From Fomitopsis serialis (lineage: Eukaryota > Basidiomycota > Agaricomycetes > Polyporales > Fomitopsidaceae): a stretch of 64,000 bases of DNA. Below the pieces are notes generated by a model that did no database searches, had not been told where the DNA came from, and worked only from the letters and a program-made list of their open reading frames with translations. A program made the position numbers and the translations under genes. Shown here piece after piece: positions 45,801 to 58,959 of this stretch. Position 1 is the stretch's first letter; the number at the start of each line of letters is the position of its first letter. The stretch covers positions 248,001 to 312,000 of the forward strand of contig NW_025954971.1 in NCBI RefSeq assembly GCF_022376445.1. The letters run 5' to 3'.

Positions 45801-48310
45801 CTCACGTACGCTGCCAAATCCAGCCGCCGCCTCGCCGGGCAGTCGCACTCTGTCTCCAGCAGCAAGAGCACTGCCGATCTCTGTCATAGGCTCGGTGCCA
45901 AGCTCGCTGACATTAGTGGCTTCGAATGGCACCCGGAACGCAGGCCCGCAGCGTCGCGCCCCTACTGCCCTCAAACCACGCCAACCGCCGCCGAAGAAAG
46001 TCCGTGTCTACGAAACGCCCGCGGCTCCACATTTTCGCAGCGCAACTCAGGCGCAACTGGTCCAGAGTCTGCACGCCCGCTGCGAACGGCAGCGGCTTCG
46101 CAGGCGTCTGCGGGCCCTGAGGCCTGAGGCCTGAGCTGCATCTCTCCCGCGTTCCTCAGCGGCCATGCGATGCGGGGAAGATGGCGTCTCCGCTGACGTA
46201 CAGGGCCATCCCCGGCTACCCCTTACCAGCTTGCGCCCCTCCGTGAGGCCCGGAGAGGACGTTCGCGACGGGTCGTGCTCAGGAGAGCTGTCGCCGCCAG
46301 GTTATCGCGGCCAGCAATGTCGGCTCATGAGCTCATCAATGTATTTTCATTGTCGGCACGCATCCGCGCACCCGCCGTGTCCGGGCGAAACAATAGGCGA
46401 TAGTAGTTATGATGTATGATGACGGTGCGGCCGTACTGTTATTGCCTCCTTACTACTCTCCGAGTCGAGTCTGAATCTGATCAACACAAGCGCATGCCCA
46501 GGGCCACAGTGCCCGCTTCGCCCAGCTCCGGGCAGCGCAGTCCAATCCCGTCGAACCCCACCCAGCCCAGATTCGTCGACCACCTCCCCTATGGATCCCT
46601 CTCCCTGTCACATCTAGCCTCCCGGCCTCCGCAGGCCCTCGTAAGCCCCTCTCCACCCACTGGCAGGACACACCCAGCCCGAAGCCGTGCTTCCGAGGGC
46701 GTCCTGTGCGACCGGACGTAAGCACGCATCCACACCCGCGTCGCCGTCCAATCCGCCCAGCCCCCACGCTGCTTCTGGGCTGCGCGAAGCACCCGCAGCC
46801 CGGCCGCCCCTGGTTCCCCGCATCCACTACCCACTCTGTTGATCGCACGCCCCGCATCCATCGCGCTACTTATCGCCATCGATCGCGGGGTAGCCTGGGG
46901 TACGCCGGCCGTGATTCGCCGGTGCGTGCGTCTGTGACGGGAAGAGATTGGAGGACGCGCGAGACGCAGAGGCGAGCGACGGCGGGCCTGGCATGAGAAT
47001 GAGAGACTTCGGAGACGTGCCAGGGGCCGCGCGCCGCGGCCGGCCACTAGCGCGCCCCGCACCCCGCACCCCGCATGCTCTTCGGCCCCCCGTTCCTGTC
47101 GACGTTCGGGTGCCAGTGACTTAGCTCTGTACCTCCCGCGGGCTGCGTCCTGCAGGCTGCCAGCGTCCTGCAGGGCTAGCCCCGCAACGCCGGCTCCATC
47201 ATACTCTCGCCCCACCGACGGCCTGATGGGAGGGGACGCATTTGGGCGGCATGAGAACGCACGCACGGATCCAGTGCGCCCGGCCTTTGGTAAGCTGCTC
47301 TTATGTAGCACATACGTACTGCATCCCGATCGCGCACGGTATGACGCCGCGGAGGGAGGGTAAACCGTTCCCCCCGTCCAGGCTACCGAAGCGACCGAGA
47401 GTGAGAGCGCGCGCGATCTCTGCCGCAAACGTGGCTGGCTCACGACACACGGACACGCACGAACCACCGACCTTCATAGAGACGCGCTGACCATAGACGA
47501 CCGGTGCTCAGAACTGTATGCCATACCATGCAAGTGAGTGCCAGCGTGAGTAGCGATACTGTACAAGTGCAGAGTGTTCACACACACCCCCATACGCGAG
47601 TCGAGTCGAGACAGACGGGTACGTACGACGGAGAGTATAAAACGAGCAGCCGGGATCCAAAGGCCTATCTTACAGTGCAACTTCGACAACGATGATGGAG
47701 AGAGAGAGAGATGGGAGACGAGATAGACGAGACAACGAGACGCAGGAAGGGAAGGGAACATGTGCGGTGTGGGGGGAAGCTGGGGCTGAAGGCGCAAGGG
47801 AATAATGACACGAAAAGCGCAGCATTAAGCGTAGTCAGTAAGCCGTCTCGTCTCGGAGCAGCGAGCAAGAATCGCCAGATGGATGGATGGATGGGGGGCA
47901 GAACCGGACGTGTATGCGCCGCGGTCTTTTGCGAGGCACGGCGCAGCATAAGTCAAGAGGAGCGGGCGATGATACAACCAGCCGCCGGCGAGATTAGAGC
48001 GGCGGTACGGAGACGTGGGATGGACGTGGGGCAGCAGGGAAATGCGAGGGTCGGGCGTAACGCGGGCGTGAACGAACGTGCAGTAGACAAGTCGGGCGAG
48101 CGGAGCGTCTTGCGGGTGCGCACATCGAGGGAGCGTGAAGGCGTGGGGCGGGGGGCGAAGGTCGTGGGCCGTTGCGGGTCGTCACAGAGCGAAAAAATAA
48201 TACAGAGCTTTAGCAGGGGTCGAGAGGAGGCAGTAAGGGTGGCTGCGGCGCGCGCACAACGCACGTCGCCCGTATTTTTGCGAGTAGTCGGGTCTTCACC
48301 GCGCCCAGCG
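42844..48310. other. 5.5-kb gene-poor region
   Basis: No domain recognised. The left part (43-45 kb) is AT-richer with short frames. The minus-strand frame at 44830-45087 (VRTDEIFGYVVSHILVIEEH) looks protein-like but is unidentified. The right part (45.9-48.3 kb) is GC-rich, so long frames occur in several phases by chance. A CCTGAGG heptamer tandem lies at about 46120, and GGAT and GA-rich simple repeats lie at 47.7-47.9 kb. Confidence 0.4.
47877..47896 (+). repeat. (GGAT)n simple repeat
   Basis: Four GGAT units followed by a G-run, close to a GA-rich tract at 47690-47760, downstream of the bHLH gene. Confidence 0.85.
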
Positions 48311-50651
48311 TCATGACGTCTCCATCTCGCCGCCCTCCTCCATCTTCACCCGCTCCTTCCTGCCCGCCGGCCGCCCGTCCCGTCCTTTCCGCCCGCGCAC
48401 CTCCTCCTCGCGCTCGTCCGCCTCCTCCGCATCGTCCTCGCCCATCGCGCTCGGGCTGCTCTTCTCGTCCTGCATGTCCGCGTCCATGTCGTCGTCCATG
48501 TCCATCTCCTCCACGCTCGCCAACTCCCCGCGCGCGAACCGCTTCCTCTTGCCCATCACGGACGCGTGCGCCGAGGGCGAGGGCGAGCCGAAGAGCGTGA
48601 AGCCCTCCCCGACCTCCTCGTGCAGCACGAGTGCGCCGTCGTCCTGGTCGGCTGACGGGGCGGACCCTGAGGCGGAGGGCGAGCGGAAGGCTGGAGCTGC
48701 TGCTCGAGGTCGCGGTTGCGCGAGGCCTGGGCGGAAACGAGTTGCTGGAGGTACCTGGGTGCGAAACACGCATCAGCATTCGGTTCTCCATGTGTGTGAC
48801 ACGAGGATCAAGTGAGAAAAAGGTCGCCCCGCCACGGAACGAAACTCGAAGGAAAACACTCACCGAATATACTCGACGCTCTTCCTCAAGATCATCCCCT
48901 TATTCGCCTTCACGCCCCCCGCCCCGCCATCCGGCCCGTCCTTATCATCCGGCTCCGCGCTCCCGTCCTTCTCCTCCTTCTTCGCCCCGCCCGCGCTCCC
49001 ATTCGTCGCAGCGGGAGTGGCGGCGGCGGCGGCACCAGGCGCAGAGCCCCCCGTGATCGCGCCAAACAGGAGGTCGTCCGACGACGCAGAGAGCGACGCG
49101 GGCATCGTCAGCGTCGCTGCCGTCCCAGAAGCCGAGGGCACATCAAAACAAGGAAAACACACAGACGCAAATTAGCTTCTTCGCACAACCGCAGCGCGCA
49201 CAGATCGGACGCACCATTCGGATCCAAGAGACACTCCGGGATCAGCGTCGCGAGCTCGCTGATCTTCTCGTTGATGTTGTCCCGCCGCCGCCGCTCCACC
49301 GCGTTGTGGCTCTCCCTCCGGCGGCGCCGCTTCTCGTTCGCGATCAGCGCCTGCTTCGACGCGAGGTCCGCACCCGGCGGGCTCTCCCCGGGCGCGCCGT
49401 TCAGCGCGGGCAGGGTCAGCGACTTCCCCAGCATCCCCGCCGCGGACACGTCCTTCGGCGACACGCCGAGCCCGCCGTGGTTCGCGGGCAGCGACGACGC
49501 GCCCGTGAACGCCGAGAAGCCGCCTGCGCCGTCGCAGAGCCGTCAGCACGCGTTACCACCCAACATACAGCTCGAGAGACTCACCATGCACGGAGTCCGG
49601 CGTGGGCAGGCTGAACTCGCCCTGGCCCCCGGGCACGAACCACCCGCTGCCATGGAGGCCGAGCGGGCTCGCGGGGCCGCGGGCGCTCCCCGGGCCCATC
49701 CCGTTCATCCCGCCGAGGCTGTTCCCGGGGATGATCAGCGGCTGCGTGTGGCCGCGGTGGAGCGGCGGCGGGCTCACGGAGCTGACGCTGCCGCGCTTCG
49801 CGCGCGTGCGGCGGGCGGGGCCGCCGTTGGTCGAGGGCGGCTCGCCCTGGCCCTGCGCCTGGCGCGTGGTCGAGCGCGAGCGCGAGCGCGAGAACTCGGT
49901 GGGGGAGGCGACGGAGACGGGGAGGGCGTCTGGCGCGTGCCCGCGGGGTGGAAAGGAGGTCGCCGTTGCCGTTGGGGGTGAAGGAGAGGTGGGAGGAGAA
50001 GGAGGAGGGCTCGGCGCCGAGGAGTGGGCGAGGTTCTGGTTGTGCTGGGTGTGGTTGTGCTGGGGGTGGTTGAGGGAGAAGGGCGAGTGCGGCGCGGGGG
50101 CGGGGGGCGGCTCGTAGCGCATGGAGGAGCCGAGCGCGGGGAGGGTGCTGTTGAAGTTGGTGTGGGCGAACTCGGGCTGCTGCGCGGCGTTCTGGGGGCG
50201 TTGCCGAGGGAGAAGGGCGACTGGGGGTGGAAGGAGTGCGCGTGGTTGTGCGCGTGCGCGGAGTGGTGCTGGTGGGAGGTGGGCGCGGAGATGTCGAAGA
50301 TGTTGTGCGTGGGCGGGCGGTAGTCCTCGTACGCGCCGTTCTGGGCGCCGTTGCCGTTCTGGGTGGAGCGCTCGCTGGACTGGTGGTCGTTGTGGATGAG
50401 GCTGGCGAGCTCGTCGGTGAAGTCCATGCTGGCTGCGGTGTCTGCGGAGGCGGGGAACTTGCGGAAGGAGTCGGGGATGGAGAGGAAGGGGGGGAGGAAG
50501 AGGTTGTTGGGGTCGAAGTTGACGGCAGCGTTGCTAGGGGTGCCATTGCTGGAGGGGGGGACGGGGGGTTGTGGGAGGGGGACGGGAGGTGGAAGCCCTC
50601 CTGGCGGGAGAGGACCTGGGGCTTGTAGGAGGGGAAGAAGGCGGAGGACAT
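48311..50651 (-). CDS. bHLH transcription factor with apparent frame breaks
   Basis: Nuclear DNA-binding protein. The start at 50651 gives MSSAFFPSYKPQVLSRQEGF. A long Pro/Ser/His/Asn-rich low-complexity region follows, with FDPNNLFLPPFLSIPDSFRK, FTDELASLIHNDHQSSE and a basic RSRSRSTTRQ stretch. The basic region and helix 1 are NAVERRRRDNINEKISELA then TLIPE. After a loop and intron, helix 2 is KGMILRKSVEYIRYLQQLVS, then a leucine-zipper-like SRNRDLEQQL. The C-terminus is acidic (VEEMDMDDDMDADMQDEK) and ends at 48311. The His/Glu/Arg pattern of the basic region suggests E-box binding (inference). The conserved reading needs three single-base corrections: near 50600, near 50193 (short C-run) and near 48690, where one base appears missing. 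The bHLH itself is intact, so consensus error is at least as likely as pseudogenisation. Confidence 0.8.
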
Positions 50652-53600
50652 GGTGGCTGGGAGTGGACTCTGCTGCCTGGGTGTGCGGGGCAGCGAGCGT
50701 GAAAGCGGATCGGGATGCGGCCACGCTGCTTATATCACGCCCCGCGCGATCGGCCCCCACAACACACACAAACACAAACACCCCAATACATTCCCCGCAT
50801 CTCCCCCGGCGTCCCCCGCCGCGTCTGATCCCCCGCACCCCCGCGCCGCCCGCGCCCGCGCCGGCCTCCGCCGCGCCGCGCCCAGCTGCACCCCGCAGCC
50901 CCCGCACACCGGCCGGGGAGCCCCAGAAACGGAGACATCAAACGCATCGGCCGGCTCAACTCTCACGCCCGCCGGCCTCCTCGCCCTGACGTAAAGACTA
51001 AAGTCCGCGTCCGCGCCCGTCCTTGGCGCCCGCCCGCGACTGGCGTCGGACGCGTCTGCCTCGACGCCGCCCGTCTCTGCGCTTGACGCTCGCCGCCAGA
51101 CGCCGTCCGCACGTCCGGCCCGCTCCTGCATCGCACCATCCCTGCTCCTTCGTCGAGGCGATGCCCGCGCCCGCTCTCCCTGGCACGCACGCGCGATCGC
51201 CTCCCGTCCGAGGACGCCTGCCCGCGGAGAGGATCCCCTCGGCCCCAGTACCCACGCAGCGGGGCGATCGTGCGGCACGCTATCAGACCCTGCCTGCACA
51301 TGGAACAGCCGCACCAGAACGCACCCGTCCTCCGTACGCACACAACGGCCCCCCGCGGACGGTCGCGCACAGATAGCATAGCGCGCTGCGTCCATCCTCG
51401 TACCCTCCCCGTCCTTCTCCTCGCTATCCTTGTCCACCCTCCCTATCTTCACCTGCGCTATCCCTGTCGACCTCCCCGTTCCCTCCCAGGCCCCCTCTCG
51501 CCCCTCCTCCCCGCCCCTCTCGTTCGCCCGCATCCGCTCGACGCCCCGCCCCACCTCCCCAGCCCAATTACGCGCCCCACGACGCCCGACGCCCGATCGC
51601 GCAATTAACGACCCATCACGTACCGCGCATGACGCCCCGCGCCCCCGCCCTCGCGCACTGATGATCTCGATCGCCCGCCCCTAACTCGCTGCGGCCTTAG
51701 GCTCCGCGAGGGGGCGCCGGCTCTTCGCTCTGCCCCTCGCGACGGTCGAGACGCTCCCTCGACGCCTCCTCTCCCCCCACGACGACCCGCCACGTCACCC
51801 CTACCACCGACCGCCGAGCATCCCCAGCGCCCTGCCCAGTGCCCCAAGTCCGCACTGCCCGCAGCCAGAAGGAACCTCGGCCGTCCCGCGCCGGAGGAGA
51901 AGACGAGACGAACTCGCACACGGCACAGACGAGTCCAAGTCCGCATTACCAGCATCGACATCGCCGTCGCCTCGGAAGCTCGCCTCGGGGGAATCCACCC
52001 ACACCCCCCTGCTCGACTCAGAAGCCACTCTAGATCTCCCGCTATCTCGGCGGGAGATACGCTCTGCGCAGAGTCTATCGCCTTCGCTTCGCTGACGCCT
52101 GCCAGTGTCTGCGTTGGGCTTCGAGACTCGGGTTGGCGCTGGCGCGGGCTGGGTCTGGGGAGAGGTTGGGAGAGGGATCCAGACCGAAAGCGCTGATGCG
52201 TGATTGGCTCGGGCGGGCGGGCCGCGTGCCGGCGCGCGCTCAGCCGTCCTTCTGGCGTTGGGAGACACCGTGCGCTCGCTCTCGCTCTGACTGGCTCTGA
52301 GTCTGGCTCGGGTGCTCTGGCTTTGGCTGCGTGCGTGCATGGACCCGTACGCGTTGTACTCAGGAGGACGCCGCACTCCAGCAGTGTCCAGCGCGCCGCG
52401 TTCTCCGCGCACACGGATGTGGACCTCACCACGACTGCGCTCCCTATGGGCGGCTATGAACTTACGCTGGACGCCTCGCTCGAACCTTCGGTGCCGCATG
52501 ATGGCTGCCAGTGCGGAGTAAGCTGGGATCGCGGGGAAGACGCAGACTGACTGGGAGCGCCACCACGGGCCTGTCTCGCTGCAACTCAAGCGACTGTGCT
52601 GCTCTGCTCTGCTCTGTTCTGGTGCCTGCGCGGGGTCCCTGGGCTCCTGCAATCAGCGCGCTATGGACGGCTTCGCGAGGAACGGTAACTATGTACACAT
52701 GCAGTAGGAGACGCTCTCTGGTGGCCGCAACGGGCGACTGCTGGATGCGTGTCGACGCCGGGGCGGTTCTGGCTCTCTGCGCTTTGTATGACGACCCGGG
52801 GCGGCCCCGCCTCGCGTGTGTAGTCCGAGTCTGTCGGTTCATACGCAATGAAAGATGCGTCTCGGTCTTGGACTCAGACTGGGGACGGGGACTCGGAGTG
52901 CGTTCTGGCGATGCTCCTTCGGCCGCTGGTGCAGGCGCTTCGCGGTCGAGGCTTACCCGCCTGGTCGTGCGCAGACTCACGATCGAACTGGGAGCGGCCG
53001 GTACGCCCGACGTCCTGCGGGATCCCTGCCTCCCTGCTGTCAAGCCTGCCTTGCTGCTGTCAAGAAGACGTCGTGGCGTCGATGGTGTCCTTGTCTTTCG
53101 GCCGCGCTCTGGGATGGGCCACACAACTGTGCGGATCACGGATCATGGACAGACGACGGGCGGACGTCGAACATGATGCATGAACGGCGGTCTGTGATCA
53201 ATGATCAATGATCATTCGTGTCCTGGGGCTGCGCGCGCTGGTGCGATTGCCGAGACAGCGATTGCGCTGATACATAGTGCGCGTCGGACGCGCGCGCGGC
53301 GCGGAGCGCGCAGCTCGGTATGTCCGGTGCACGGAGCTGCTGGATGCAGTGCGGAGGGGTCGTGCGCCCCGCTGCAATGGTCGTGCGCCGTTCGGGAATC
53401 GTGGATGTGCCGGCTTACTGTGCGGTGTGCTGGGGAGGAGGGCCCGAGGCTCGAGGGCACGTATGAATCTAGGACGTGGGACACGGAATGTAGAGTATGC
53501 CTCACGTATGTCTTTGCTCGAGACCGCTCTGCATCGTACGTGCGCATTGCGCCTGCATTATGCATTACAGAAAGACACAATCGGCACTTAGCCCGGTGCC

Positions 53601-56600
53601 GCAATCCTGTTGAACTCATGCTGGCACGCCGCCTCAGTTCGACGCGCAACAGCGCGCGCCTCGAACTGCGAGGCCTGCATACTTCGGGACGCCACAACCG
53701 TTACTACATACAGCGCGGCACGGCACAGCGCAAGGTTGGGCCTGCTCCAGGCGCGCGCTCGCGTCGAAGTCAAATTCGAGCTTTCATCTCGGTTGGTGGG
53801 AGTGGGTTCAATGAAGGCCCCGGGAGCAGTCCGTGTGTCACTGTGATTCCGATCGGAGGGTAGTGATGGAGGACGCTGGCGGATGGAAGTACGGTGTGAC
53901 GGGGTCGACGGCTTGTGGTGGGTGTGCTTGCGGAGGAGCGCGTGTGGGCGACGGGTTCGTTGAGTCCGCGGATGGCTTCTGTCGGCGCCGCTGACACCCT
54001 TCCGCGTCCTACTGCGTTGGTAGGATGGCCGAAAGCTGTCTGAGTCGACGGGTGCGCGCGAGGCAACTTGCTCTACCCCGTCAGTGCTTTGACGCGCGGC
54101 CGGTACGAGTGTCCGCGTTCCCAGGGCCACCGATGTCAGCCCCGCATGGCCGCGGACGGAAAGGTAAATGGCACGAACAATGATGATATGACATGACTCG
54201 GAGAGTCGACATAGTCCCAGTGACAAAACGCGTCCGGGTTCCGTGGTCCGCAGCGATGGCGGTGCATCGGGCGTGAGCTGCATGTCCTCGCCGACGTCAT
54301 CCTCCCCGTCCTTCGACTCCAGAACCCCAGCCTTACGAGAGACGAAGACGAAGATCCAGGGAGCCGGCGAGGTTGCATCATCGATTATGCGTGTGTGCGC
54401 AGGTCGTGGCTGCGCGCGGTCGCCTTCGGCGGGGTGTGGGGCGGCACGTACATAACCGCAGGCCGCCTCGCAAGATCCGGATGGACGGGATCCTGGGATG
54501 GGATGCGGCGTGGCTCACAGATGTACAGCCTGCTACTAATGAGAGGGGTGACGTCGGTGGCTTCGTGGGATTGCGAGGCCCGTGATTGGGCGCGGGAGGA
54601 TCGCACTATCCGGGTCGACGTCTGTGATTCTCCTTGTGTCCTGGGGTCTCTACGGGTGAGCCTTCTCCTCGGTGCGGCGTGCGCGGATTGGGAGGATGTA
54701 GAGGGTGGCCCATCTTGCCATATGCGGCGGCGGAGTGGCTCCGGACGAGTTTGGACTTGTGGCGTTTGACTCTGGCTTCCAATGCGGGGCAGGAACGATC
54801 AGTGATGCCGCGCCCGTGTGGGGTAAGCACGGCGCCCAGCCTCAGCACCGCAAGACGCACCTTCATTGCGCCGTGCGGCCAGAACTCTGCCGTGTCTGTG
54901 GTCAAGACCACCTTCGAGCCCTGTTCTTGGCTAAGAACTCACCGTCGTTGTCCATGCGCTCTTGGATTGCCCCCGCGTAAGTGGTACCGTACTGACACCG
55001 CCGGTCGGCGGAGATGAACTGGACGAGGGAGGTGTACGCTGACCTGTTGCTCCTCGACTGGGCAAGTTGACAGAAGGCACTGCATGGCCTACGGCGGCAC
55101 CGTCGTCAGATCAGTGCACATCAATAGCTGAAACGGTGCATTCGTACCACCATAAGCAAGCACAACACCAATCAAGCTAAGCTTCTTCGCTAGTACCATC
55201 AGCCGTTCCCAGTCATGGCCAAGAGCAACATGAGACATCAAGATCCGAGGTATAGCGTGGCTACAGTCGACAATTAGCGTGGTCGCGCTGATCGGTGGAC
55301 AGTAGTTAGTAGCTTTGCACTTCCAGTAGAAATCACTTGAAATACAGCCAACCACGGCGTATCTTTCCCGCTGAAGCATGCGGTGAGTGATGCGCCCCTT
55401 CAGTGCCAAATGCGAGAGATGGCACCGCGAGGAACCAGACTGTTTGCGGGGAACAACTGTGCAACCTCGCCGGGCGACGCTGATCTTGAATGGTGGATCC
55501 GCCCGCAATTGGTTCGATCTTCGCGCGCGCATGTCCGGGACTTCGTTCAGGGACCGTGTCGGGAATCGAATCCAATCACAGCCTGGCCGTCAGCGCGATG
55601 CCGGAGACAGACGCAATGACAGAGTGGACCCCGGATATGTAGCACGATCTGCGACCACTGAGGCATGAAGCTTGAAGGGCGAGAAAGTTGGCACCGACGG
55701 AGCACCAGGCGCGTTCGCGCGACTGACATGGACCTGTTCTGCGGTGCGCTGCGGGATCTGGATGGGCGTGCGGGGGATCAGCGGGAAGGCCGCATCCATG
55801 ATCGCCAGGCGTGCGGGGTTGGTCGCCGCGCACGATGCACGAACCGGCGGGTTCCGCACGACAAGCACTGTCACCTCCGCATGTAGTATCTCAGAGTATC
55901 TCTGAGACGCAGCTTTGAAAGCCGCCACCGCTCGACGCGGGCGATCTCCCGGGGAAGTGCGGAGATGACGCCTGGGGCAGGATCCGGATGCGCGCGGGGG
56001 AAGATTACCCAGCGTGCTATTGTGGGGGATCGGCGGGGCGCAGCAAATAGGATCACCCAGTGCTGCGCAGAGCGATCATCCACGGCCTTTCAAATGCTCT
56101 CCTGAATAACCCTCCGAGCCATGTGGAAGGGTCGATGCCAGTGTATCGGAGATCAGACACACGAGAAGGCTGGGCTGCGTCGGACTCAGTCGCTCAGACA
56201 AGAGAGCGAAGAAGAGCGACGCTCCAGCGTTCGGCCGGCGAGCTTCCCGGAGGCGGTTGTAGACACGGAAGGAGCCGCTTCCTGTGAGCATAATGGACGG
56301 TGCATGTCTAAGCAACTCAGAAAAAAGGGGTTCGGAAGTGCCAGAGGAGAAAGGCAACGTACAGCTGGAGGGGAAAACTGTAGCCTGTGTGCCCGTAGAC
56401 TTGGGGTCAATGATATCCAGGGACGACCCGGGGGCCAGTGCACGGTCCCAGTCGCAGATTCGTTACTAAGAGCTCTGGGCTTGAGACGGCCCGTGTGCGA
56501 TTGTTCGTTCAACTTGGATCCAACGTATATTGCGACCTTGAGAAGCCGAAGTGTTCATCACCGGAAGAGGGTGCGCGTATGTTTTCTGGAGGACGCTATC

Positions 56601-58959
56601 CCCTGGCTATCCCAGTATGTCTCACCGATCCGTGCCGTCGGAAGGTTTAGCCCCGGCATTACCTGCCGAACGTCCCGAAGACCCAGGGGAGTGGAGACAA
56701 AGCCGCCTCGGTAACGCAGTTGGAACGGACTACATACACGGTGAGCCATTACCTTTGCAAGAGGTGTTGTTGGAACTCACATACCAAGACATAGATATTG
56801 TCAACTGCGGCGTGACTGCAGCTGTCCATACCCCTTGATCGCGTCCTTGAGGAACGCGCCGGCCAGTTCTCGCGTCCCTGCTCTGTACTGCATGCGTCAT
56901 CGACTCGGGGGCAGAGTGCGTTCGTTGACAGGCGATCCGAGGAAGACGCGCAACGGCAGATCGGGGGCAATCTCGCTCGCTCCCTTGGCCCATTCAGTCG
57001 GACTTAGCGAGCGCATGGTACTGAATGTTTCCGATTGATGTTCTCTGCTGGCATTGTCTGCGCAAGAGTTGGTGAGAGAGAGATGCCCTGGAGTAACTCC
57101 GCACCGACCCGATATACGCGGCACAGAAGGGAATACATGGCGTGTATTCGTCCTACGAGCAAGGGTGACCCATAGGGCCGGTGAGGCGTAAGGTGGTTGT
57201 TAAGTTGTTCGATAGAACAGGCTATCCTCAGCGAATAGGAAGCTCAGAGGACGCTAGTGGTGAACCGCCAGGTCGGTTTCGAGCTTCCTCCTCTCGTGGT
57301 GTATAGGCCGGATGCTGACAACGAACGTGAGTTCGGACAGCAGGAGTACCTCCCAGGATATGAATATACGAATACTCACGTCCGTGCTGTGTGCGAACGC
57401 ACGTTGACTCTAGTCTACAAATCATGTAACATCTGCCATCAGAAGAATCCGAGACACAACAATTGAACAGACTGAACCAACGCACGGTCTGAGTGGTCGC
57501 TGACACACGTTGTTCGACATGAACGTCCAAAGTACGACGATCATACTATTTCTGCGACCCGCAAGGTTATCTTGGTGCGGTCATTGAACATGTCACGGAA
57601 AAATACGTACAAAGGACTCGATATCGGTGATGGGTGTTAGCAAGGCGTAAACTGGGAGCTTCTATTCTCGGAGCGTGAGGTGCGCATCCGACCGCGGTAA
57701 TGCAAAAAGGATGGTGCATCATTGAAGGCCTTCCGACCCTCCGCAGAATCACAAGCTTGTTCATGGACAGCCATGATAGATTCCACCACAGATCATAGTA
57801 TAATGAATCCGCTCACCGTATTGCACGCTTTTCACCATATATGCGCTGCAGTGTGACGGATGGAAACCCGCCTTAGAGGTCTGTACATGCCAGGTTGCCG
57901 CATGGTATGATACTTCAAGGCACACAGTTGGACCACATAGCTCGTCGTTGCTGTAGCTAGAGAGGACGATGATAGATAAATAAGGGTGAATAGTCGTTGA
58001 GTATTGAACGAATGTTGAATCCGAGCAGACTGAAGGTCCCTGAACGCGCCTGTCGCAGCGACGCGCGTTCGCGACGCATGCTACATGTCTCGTGACCGTG
58101 TCTCACGCCTGCAACCTCCTTAGTCCTGTAGTGACACTGACTAGTTCCGAATAGGACTTCTCCTCCTCGTTCCTCATTCCACCTCCTCCATACATACATA
58201 TACTGTGGACAAGTGGCGGACCTCTTCAACTGAACCTGAAGTGGGCGTGCACGACAGAATCCAGATATGACTGAAGAAATTCGCAAGTTCAACTTTCCTA
58301 TCCTGCTCGTACCTTCTTCTGTGATTCCCTCCACTTCTGTTACTCCTGCTGAGAAGTATCGGTACCTCTCACACGTCTATGCAGAGCTGTCACCCAGCCA
58401 CGGCCGTGTATCCTACCTCGAAGATGTTGTCCTCGACAGAGTCCGTACTCACAAACATTTTCGAGGACTTGATATCCCTCCAAACTTTGTTTTGCAAGTT
58501 GAAATGTACGAGGTACGACAACCGTGACTCTGGTTTTGAGATATCTTGTACATACGCCTTTTGTATAGCTCATAGAACAACTTTGGCCTTCTGTCGCAAC
58601 CGTGGCCAACATGAAGAACACATATGAGATTATCGACCGACAACCTGTACCTGGACAACAAGGCGATACTGTTGCAACCACAACAACCCTTGACAATGTG
58701 CAATCAGAGGAAGTTGTTGCTGTCTTAAGTGCGTCTACGAGTTTGTCATTGTCACCATTCACCACTCCGTTCAGGTGTTCCAGTCGCTCACCCAATGCCA
58801 CTATACACCTTGCAAGAAGTGAACGAGTCCAATGCACAAATTCGTCTGTCCATAATCCTCTGGCTGATGCATCTCGTTACAGCCTGACAGGTCGCGAGAA
58901 CATCGCTGCAGCCGCGCGATCGGAAACGTCCCTCGACAGGCGCCACCGTTGCGAGCTGT
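50652..58959. other. 8-kb gene-poor, GC-rich to mixed region
   Basis: Upstream of the bHLH gene. From 50.7 to about 53.2 kb the DNA is very GC-rich and strongly C/T-biased on the plus strand in places (for example 51.40-51.60 kb). The many 100-280-codon frames there, in up to four phases, are compositional. From 53.2 to 58.2 kb frames are shorter and none shows a motif. A 86-codon ATG frame at 58267-58527 (plus) might be the first exon of the kinase-like relic. No RNA gene or transposon ends were recognised. Confidence 0.4.

Noticed and set aside
46589..47467. 292-codon minus-strand open frame
   Set aside because: Lies in GC-rich DNA where several phases are open at once. There is no motif, the composition follows the GC bias, and no splice-linked partner was found.
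51605..53139. Long overlapping minus-strand frames (225-283 codons)
   Set aside because: Frames overlap each other in different phases, are Arg/Ser/Ala/Pro-rich from composition alone, and show no domain.
55089..57124. Series of minus-strand frames that look partly protein-like (for example TEWAKGASEIAPDLPLRVF)
   Set aside because: No family could be recognised, frames could not be joined by GT-AG introns into one reading, and no start was evident. Not called as a gene.
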